Origin: an uncultured Marinobacterium sp.
GTDB taxonomy: Bacteria; Pseudomonadota; Gammaproteobacteria; Pseudomonadales; Balneatricaceae
DNA length: 42,876 nucleotides
Assembly (NCBI GenBank): GCA_947501565.1
Contig: CANMWJ010000025.1
Coordinates: forward strand, 1-42,876
Reading direction: 5' to 3'
The first letter of the stretch is position 1. Every line of letters starts with the position of its first letter. The position numbers and the translations under genes are program-made. The notes beneath the pieces were generated by a model. The model made no database searches, was not told the DNA's origin, and saw only the letters and a list, made by a program, of their open reading frames with translations. Below are positions 38,114 through 42,876 of the stretch, in pieces.

Positions 38114-38470
38114 ATGATTGAAACAGTTGATCCAAATGTAGAAGCGCCGATGCTGTTTACCGACGCAGCGGCCAACAAGGTTAGATCCTTGATCGAAGAG
38201 GAAGAGAACGACAACCTGAAACTGCGTGTGTACATCACCGGTGGCGGCTGCGCGGGTTTCTCCTATGGCTTCACATTTGATGAAGCTGTGGCTGACGACG
38301 ACACCACCATCGAGCGCAACGGCGTGTCTATGGTCGTGGATGCGATGAGCTTCCAGTATCTGGCGGGTTCCGAGGTGGATTACAGAGAGGGTCTTCAAGG
38401 CTCACAGTTTGTGATCAATAACCCGAACGCGACAACAACCTGTGGTTGCGGCTCTTCGTTCTCGATCTGA
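38114..38470 (+). CDS. erpA: Iron-sulphur cluster insertion protein ErpA
   Basis: A 118-residue A-type carrier with the three conserved Cys: C46 in [11 protein letters not shown], and C110 and C112 in [11 protein letters not shown] at the C-terminus. It passes [4Fe-4S] clusters to apo-proteins, in E. coli those of isoprenoid synthesis and respiration. It has its own promoter and is followed 16 bases later by a terminator, so it is a single-gene unit next to argC, as in Pseudomonas. Confidence 0.95.
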   Translation: MIETVDPNVEAPMLFTDAAANKVRSLIEEEENDNLKLRVYITGGGCAGFSYGFTFDEAVADDDTTIERNGVSMVVDAMSFQYLAGSEVDYREGLQGSQFVINNPNATTTCGCGSSFSI

Positions 38471-38486
38471 TAGTGATCCAGAATCT

Positions 38487-38519
38487 AAAAAGGGACAGTT
38501 TCAACGCTGTCCCTTTTTT
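38487..38519. terminator. Intrinsic terminator between erpA and anmK
   Basis: AAAAGGGACAG (38488-38498) pairs perfectly with CTGTCCCTTTT (38507-38517) around an 8-base loop and ends in six T on the plus strand; the five A on the left let it also serve the convergent anmK. Confidence 0.9.
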
Positions 38520-38522
38520 GTT

Positions 38523-39632
38523 TCAGGCTGGGTAGATCGCACCCAGTATCCGCTCACCGCTGGCCCCGGTCACATCCGGTAGATTCCCACTCATCCTGTT
38601 GAGTGTGCGATACGCCAGCCAGGCAAATGCCGCCGCTTCCACCCAATCCGGATCCAGCTTCAATGCGGTTGTTGTCTCCACCTGATAGGGGGCCAGCAAA
38701 GCCTGCAAGCGTGCTTTCAGAGTCTGGTTATGACTGCCGCCGCCACACAGGTAGATCTCAGCGCTGCTGAGGTCGTGTGTATGGATCTCATCGGCGATTG
38801 TGCGTGCGGTCAGTTCCAGCAGCGTGGCCTGAACATCTTGTGGTGAGATCTCTTCTGAACAGCTATCCAGCTGTTGTTCCAGCCAGGCCAGATTAAACTG
38901 CTCGCGACCGGTACTCTTCGGTGGTTCCGCGCGAAAGTAGGGCAGCGAGAGCAGTTGCGCCAGCAGACTGTCGTTTACCCTGCCGCTGGCAGCCCACTCA
39001 CCGTTGGCATCGTAGCTGTGCTGTTGATGTTTCTCTATCCAGGCATCCAGCAGTACATTGCCGGGGCCGGTGTCATAGCCAGTGACTTTAACGGAGGGAT
39101 CTGCGGGTAGCAGGGTGATATTGGCCATGCCGCCGATGTTCACAATCACGCGTGTGCAATCCGCTGTCTGGAACAGCGCTTTGTGGAACGCGGGGACCAG
39201 CGGTGCACCCTGGCCACCCACCGCCATATCACGACGACGGAAATCGGCAACGGTGGTGATACCGGTGCGTTCCGCAATCAGGTTAGGGTCGCCGATCTGC
39301 AGGGTGAAACCCAGCTCCGGGCGATGGCGTATGGTCTGGCCATGACTGCCAATCGCCGCAATCTGTGCTGTTGGAATACCAAGAGTACTGGCGACTTCTA
39401 GTGCGGCGTCGGCAAATGTCTTGGCGAGATCGCGATCCAGACTGCCCATCCGGTCGATCTCATCGGTATCTGGAGTACAGAGGGCGAGAATACGTTCGCG
39501 TAGAGGCGCGGGCAGCTCAACACTGCAGCTACCCAGGAGTTTGAACTCCGGGGTGAACTGCGCAGCGACCGCATCGATGCCATCCAGGCTGGTACCGGAC
39601 ATCAGGCCGATATAGATCGCTGCATCCTGCAT
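38523..39632 (-). CDS. anmK: Anhydro-N-acetylmuramic acid kinase
   Basis: A 369-residue sugar kinase that cleaves and phosphorylates 1,6-anhydroMurNAc from recycled murein to give MurNAc-6-phosphate. Family blocks seen: YIGLMSGTSLDGIDAV at the N-terminus (ATP loop), IGSHGQTIRH, NIGGMANIT, GYDTGPGN and LCGGGSHN. It begins two bases after the stop of the murein endopeptidase gene, so synthesis, cleavage and recycling of the wall are linked in one unit. Confidence 0.96.
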   Translation of the reverse strand: MQDAAIYIGLMSGTSLDGIDAVAAQFTPEFKLLGSCSVELPAPLRERILALCTPDTDEIDRMGSLDRDLAKTFADAALEVASTLGIPTAQIAAIGSHGQTIRHRPELGFTLQIGDPNLIAERTGITTVADFRRRDMAVGGQGAPLVPAFHKALFQTADCTRVIVNIGGMANITLLPADPSVKVTGYDTGPGNVLLDAWIEKHQQHSYDANGEWAASGRVNDSLLAQLLSLPYFRAEPPKSTGREQFNLAWLEQQLDSCSEEISPQDVQATLLELTARTIADEIHTHDLSSAEIYLCGGGSHNQTLKARLQALLAPYQVETTTALKLDPDWVEAAAFAWLAYRTLNRMSGNLPDVTGASGERILGAIYPA

Positions 39633-39634
39633 TG

Positions 39635-41077
39635 TTAGTTCAGTCCTGCCACTTGTGTTGCGCGGTAGGTTTCCAGCTGAGTCATCAGGGTGGCGGCAAC
39701 CGCTTTAAAAGCATCCGCTTCCGATTTAGGCACTGGCGCCGCGTGCGGGAACTTAACCTTCATCGGATTCTTGTGCACGCCGTTTACCCGGAACTCATAA
39801 TGCAGATGAGGACCGCTCGCCAACCCGGACTGGCCGACATAGCCGATCACTTCACCCTGTTTCACCCGGCTGCCGTTACGCTGGCCGCGTTTGTATCTGG
39901 ACATGTGTGCATAGAGAGTGGTGATGTTTCCGCCGTGCTGAATGATGACTGCGCGACCGAAGCCACCCTTAGTGCCCCGCCAGATGATCTTACCGTCGCC
40001 GGAGGCTTTGATCGGCGTACCGGTGCGAGCCGCGTAATCGGTACCTTTGTGGGCACGGATGCGGTTCAGTACCGGGTGCTTACGGCTCAGGTTGAAGCGT
40101 GAGCTAATGCGTGCGAAGTCGACCGGGGAGCGCAGGAACGCTTTGCGCATACTCTGGCCTTCCGGGGTGTAGTAGCTGCTGCGTCCTTCGCTGTTGGTAT
40201 AGCGAAGCGCCGTCACCAGACGACCCTGGTTAATAAACTGCGCGGCTACGATGTTGCCTTCGCCAATCATACGGCCGTCAAGGAAACGTTCTTCGTAGAT
40301 GACGCTGAAGCTGTCACCTTTGCGGATATCCAGAACAAAGTCCACGTCCCAGCCAAAGATCGCCGCCAGCTCCATAATCAGTTTATTGGACAAGCCCGCT
40401 TTCTCGCCATCAACGAATAACGAGTTATTAATGACGCCGCTGGCGTAACGGTGCTGGATCTCGGGTTTACGTTCGATGATCTTGGCGGTGAAGCCGATGT
40501 CGGTGCGCTCTACTAAGGTGCTCAGCAACTCGCTGCGGATCAGCTTCAGTTTCTTTAACTCGCCGTCTTCGATCAGGACCGACATCTTCTGTCCCGGATA
40601 GATGCGGGACAGAGATTTGTTGTGGCTGGCCGCGTTGGCTACGTTGTAGACATCCTGCGGGCTGAGACCGGCACGCTTAAACAGAGAGGAAAGCGTATCG
40701 CCCTTACCGACGGTGTAGTCGCTCCACTGTTCCGGTTTCTCTACCGGCTGCACGTCGCTGGATTCGCCGTTGCGCACAACAGGGACCTGCGTAGGAGGAA
40801 TGATTTCAGGTGCCGGGGCCTGTTGTGTACTGGAGGTAGTGGCTGCTTCGGATGGTGCAGCGACCTCTTTATAGCTGTTAGTGCTGCTGACGGCAGATAA
40901 CTGAAGCGCACTTTTTTCAGCCGGCTGCTCGACCTTAACTGGAGTGCGTGTAGCGGAAACCTGTTCAGACGGAAGCAGGGTCAATGTTAACCCGATGATC
41001 GAGGCGCACAGTGAGGCGGCTACCAGATGCACCGTAGGGAAGCGCCCTTTGAAGCTTTTGCGCTGAGCGTTAAGCAC
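39635..41077 (-). CDS. M23-family murein endopeptidase (MepM-like)
   Basis: A 480-residue periplasmic or membrane-anchored hydrolase: N-terminal signal-anchor (VHLVAASLCASIIGLTLTLL, about 17-36), an OapA/LysM-like region (YTVGKGDTLSSLFKRAGLS...IYPGQKMSVLI), a linker domain, and LytM/M23 peptidase (about 345-455) with zinc ligands in HKGTDYAA (H, D) and HLHYEFRVNG. All key residues are present, so it is likely active, probably on D,D-cross-links as MepM is. Start is GTG with AGGAG upstream. anmK follows directly. Confidence 0.93.
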   Translation of the reverse strand: MLNAQRKSFKGRFPTVHLVAASLCASIIGLTLTLLPSEQVSATRTPVKVEQPAEKSALQLSAVSSTNSYKEVAAPSEAATTSSTQQAPAPEIIPPTQVPVVRNGESSDVQPVEKPEQWSDYTVGKGDTLSSLFKRAGLSPQDVYNVANAASHNKSLSRIYPGQKMSVLIEDGELKKLKLIRSELLSTLVERTDIGFTAKIIERKPEIQHRYASGVINNSLFVDGEKAGLSNKLIMELAAIFGWDVDFVLDIRKGDSFSVIYEERFLDGRMIGEGNIVAAQFINQGRLVTALRYTNSEGRSSYYTPEGQSMRKAFLRSPVDFARISSRFNLSRKHPVLNRIRAHKGTDYAARTGTPIKASGDGKIIWRGTKGGFGRAVIIQHGGNITTLYAHMSRYKRGQRNGSRVKQGEVIGYVGQSGLASGPHLHYEFRVNGVHKNPMKVKFPHAAPVPKSEADAFKAVAATLMTQLETYRATQVAGLN

Positions 41078-41189
41078 AGATGGCTCCTGTTTGTGACCAA
41101 TTCTTAGAATAAATTGGGGGGATTATGCCACTTTCTTTACAAAATGTCGGCGCAATCGTTCAAATCTTGAACAATTAATCGGAGATAGT

Positions 41190-41218
41190 TTGTTTGAACC
41201 CATAGCTGTCGGTAGAAT
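41190..41218 (+). promoter_or_regulatory. Sigma-70 promoter of tyrS
   Basis: TTGTTT (41190-41195) and TAGAAT (41213-41218) are 17 bases apart and predict a start near 41225, leaving a leader of about 43 bases before the tyrS ATG. No T-box-like structure is seen. Confidence 0.5.
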
Positions 41219-41267
41219 AGCGGCCTTTCCAAACTTGGCTCAGACAAAATTAAGGTATATCAAGCCC

Positions 41268-42575
41268 ATGAGTGAGATGACTCTGCTACAAGATCTTCAA
41301 GCACGCGGCCTGGTCGCGCAGATGACCAGCGAAGAGGAACTGGAAAAACATCTGGCAGAAGGCAGTGTGTCTCTTTATTGCGGCTTTGATCCGACCGCTG
41401 ACAGCCTGCATATCGGTAGCCTGGTGCCACTGCTGACCCTGAAACGTTTCCAGGAATACGGTCACAAACCGTTCGCGCTGGTGGGTGGTGCAACGGGTCT
41501 TATCGGCGACCCGAGCTTTAAAGCGCAAGAGCGTAAACTGAACGACGACGATACGGTTGCTGGTTGGGTAGAAAAACTGAAAGCACAGGTGAGTCAGTTC
41601 ATCGACTTCGAATCCGGTGCCAACAGCGCCGAGGTTGTGAATAACCTGGATTGGACCCGTAACGTAGACGTGCTGACATTCCTGCGTGACGTGGGTAAGC
41701 ACTTCTCTGTTAACCAGATGATTGCTAAGGAATCCGTTAAGCAGCGTATCGACCGTGAAGGTGAAGGTATCTCCTTTACCGAGTTTACGTACATGATCCT
41801 GCAGTCTTACGACTTCCAGCAGCTGAACGCTGAGCACGGTGTAACCTTGCAGATTGGTGGTTCCGATCAGTGGGGTAACATCACCGGTGGTATCGAACTG
41901 AGCCGTCGTAAGAATGGTAACCAGGTATTTGGCCTGACCCTGCCGCTGATCACCAAGTCCGACGGTACCAAGTTCGGTAAGACCGAGTCCGGTACGATCT
42001 GGCTGGATGCGGGCAAAACATCCCCTTACGCGTTCTACCAGTTCTGGCTGGGTACTGCGGATGCGGATGTCTATCGTTTCCTGCGTTACTTCACTTTCCT
42101 GCCAGTGGCTGAGATCGAACGTATCGAAGCTGAAGACGCTGAACGTCAGGGTCGCCCGGAAGCACAGGGTGTCCTTGCACGTGAAGTGACCCGCCTGGTG
42201 CACGGTGAAGAAGGTCTGGCAGCTGCCGAGCGTATTACTCAGGCGCTGTTCTCCGGTGATACCGCAGCACTGAGCGAAGATGATTACCGTCAGTTGGCAC
42301 AGGATGGACTGCCTTCAACGGATCTGCAGAATGCATACGGTGACCAACTCGCTGAAACACCGCTGACCACCCTGTTGGTTGATGCAGGCATGGCGAACTC
42401 CGGTAAGCAGATCAAAGACGCCCTACAGCGTAATGCGGTTGTTATTAACGGTCAGGCATACGGTGTAGACGATAATATGAAAGCGGCAGAGATCTTTGCA
42501 GAAGCAAATGCCCGCTTTAATAGCTACTTCCTGGTTAAAGTCGGCAAGAAAAAACACTGTCTGCTGACTATCTGA
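41268..42575 (+). CDS. tyrS: Tyrosyl-tRNA synthetase
   Basis: A 435-residue class I synthetase. It has [17 protein letters not shown] (HIGH motif), [12 protein letters not shown] for tyrosine binding and [13 protein letters not shown] (KMSKS-type loop as KFGKT), then a C-terminal S4 RNA-binding domain (about 370-430). The KFGKS/T type is the bacterial TyrS class; Pseudomonas has a second TyrZ form, which this could equally be. I prefer the ATG at 41268 over upstream codons, since an earlier start would begin inside the predicted promoter. It lies directly upstream of a probable rRNA operon, as in Pseudomonas. Confidence 0.95.
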   Translation: MSEMTLLQDLQARGLVAQMTSEEELEKHLAEGSVSLYCGFDPTADSLHIGSLVPLLTLKRFQEYGHKPFALVGGATGLIGDPSFKAQERKLNDDDTVAGWVEKLKAQVSQFIDFESGANSAEVVNNLDWTRNVDVLTFLRDVGKHFSVNQMIAKESVKQRIDREGEGISFTEFTYMILQSYDFQQLNAEHGVTLQIGGSDQWGNITGGIELSRRKNGNQVFGLTLPLITKSDGTKFGKTESGTIWLDAGKTSPYAFYQFWLGTADADVYRFLRYFTFLPVAEIERIEAEDAERQGRPEAQGVLAREVTRLVHGEEGLAAAERITQALFSGDTAALSEDDYRQLAQDGLPSTDLQNAYGDQLAETPLTTLLVDAGMANSGKQIKDALQRNAVVINGQAYGVDDNMKAAEIFAEANARFNSYFLVKVGKKKHCLLTI

Positions 42576-42592
42576 TTAGTTGTTGGTTATTT

Positions 42593-42618
42593 AAAAGGCG
42601 CCGTTAGGCGCCTTTTTT
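42593..42618 (+). terminator. Intrinsic terminator after tyrS
   Basis: AAAAGGCGCC and GGCGCCTTTT form a perfect 10-bp stem around GTTA with six T at the end, 18 bases past the tyrS stop. Confidence 0.93.
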
Positions 42619-42675
42619 ATGTGTACAGCCTTTTATTGATCAATATATATTCAGGTTTGGGTGTTTTTTGGTCAT

Positions 42676-42748
42676 GTTTTAATTTTTTTACGCTTTTTTT
42701 AAGTTTTTTTAAAAAGGGTGTTGACGCTGAATCTGAGGTCTGTAGAAT
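42676..42748 (+). promoter_or_regulatory. rRNA-operon-type P1 promoter with UP element
   Basis: TTGACG (42721-42726) and TAGAAT (42743-42748) are 16 bases apart, followed by a GC-rich discriminator (TCGCGTCC), the hallmark of stringently controlled rrn promoters. Upstream, 42676-42714 is a long run of A and T tracts, a strong UP element. The predicted start is near 42755. No coding frame follows. Confidence 0.8.
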
Positions 42749-42755
42749 TCGCGTC

Positions 42756-42876
42756 CTCGCTTGAGAGAGCAGCCACTAAGGCGGCTCAGAACTCAGCGAG
42801 AAAGCTTAAATAACTCATTGATTACATTGGTTTTTCTTGAGATTATTTAAGGGTCGGAAGTCAGCGGTGAGGGCTT
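42756..42876 (+). other. Probable start of an rRNA precursor leader (cut by window end)
   Basis: Just after the predicted start, CTCGC...GCGAG (42756-42760 with 42796-42800) with inner pairs GAGC/GCTC and GCC/GGC folds into a long stem, followed by an AT-rich stretch. This resembles the leader of an rrn transcript before 16S rRNA. The mature 16S start is not reached; boxA is not clearly seen before the window ends. Confidence 0.55.

Overview
The window is a stretch of ordinary gammaproteobacterial chromosome, densely coding and moderately GC-rich. Much of its gene order matches Pseudomonas: sfsA, aminotransferase, dksA, gluQ, cbrX, cbrA, cbrB, pcnB, folK, panB and panC in one block, and argC, erpA, anmK, an M23 peptidase, tyrS and an rRNA promoter in another. 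Several proteins and the mixture of neighbours look more like a marine relative of Pseudomonas (Oceanospirillales type) than Pseudomonas itself; this taxonomic reading is inference. I see no phage, transposase, integrase, CRISPR array or tRNA gene.

Layout. 1-3.2 kb (minus): a YciC-type membrane protein, a small zinc-ribbon protein, an RsmC-like methyltransferase and RsuA. 3.3-4.1 kb (plus): an unusual double-length QueD-like protein. 4.2-5.4 kb (minus): a thiolase. 5.8-15.9 kb (minus): dksA-gluQ-cbrX-cbrA-cbrB, then a 560-base gene-free gap, then pcnB-folK-panB-panC. 16.2-18.1 kb (plus): aminotransferase and sfsA, facing a Rieske protein. 18.6-21.2 kb (plus): tonB and an HmuUV-like ABC importer. 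21.2-22.7 kb (minus): an APH/P-loop kinase fusion. 22.8-25.7 kb (plus): PBP1b (mrcB) and an LpoP-like lipoprotein. 25.7-32.2 kb: a nitric oxide reductase locus (norCBQD, a divergent dnr-type regulator, norEF). 32.7-36.9 kb (minus): clcA-like channel, thiE, hemL and a membrane protein. 37.0-42.6 kb: argC, erpA, anmK, M23 peptidase and tyrS. The last 250 bases hold a strong rRNA-type promoter; the rRNA genes would begin beyond the window.

The most interesting system is the gap between cbrB and pcnB. It holds a near-consensus sigma-54 promoter (GG-N10-GC), eight hexamers of the form TGTTAC/GTAACA upstream of it, and downstream a gene-free stretch whose predicted transcript starts with an A-rich CAA repeat and carries four A-rich (ARN)n Hfq-distal-face type motifs, three of them placed in predicted hairpin loops. 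In Pseudomonas this exact locus holds crcZ, the CbrB/sigma-54-driven RNA decoy that titrates Hfq/Crc in carbon catabolite repression. The window therefore appears to carry a complete sensor (CbrX/CbrA), activator (CbrB), operator array and decoy RNA module, with a possible structural switch that can hide one of the Hfq motifs.

The nor locus is coherent: norC and norB encode the NO reductase, norQ and norD its AAA+/VWA maturation pair, norE and norF accessory membrane subunits, and the Crp/Fnr-family regulator sits divergently next to norC with a 13-of-14 Fnr/Dnr box between them.
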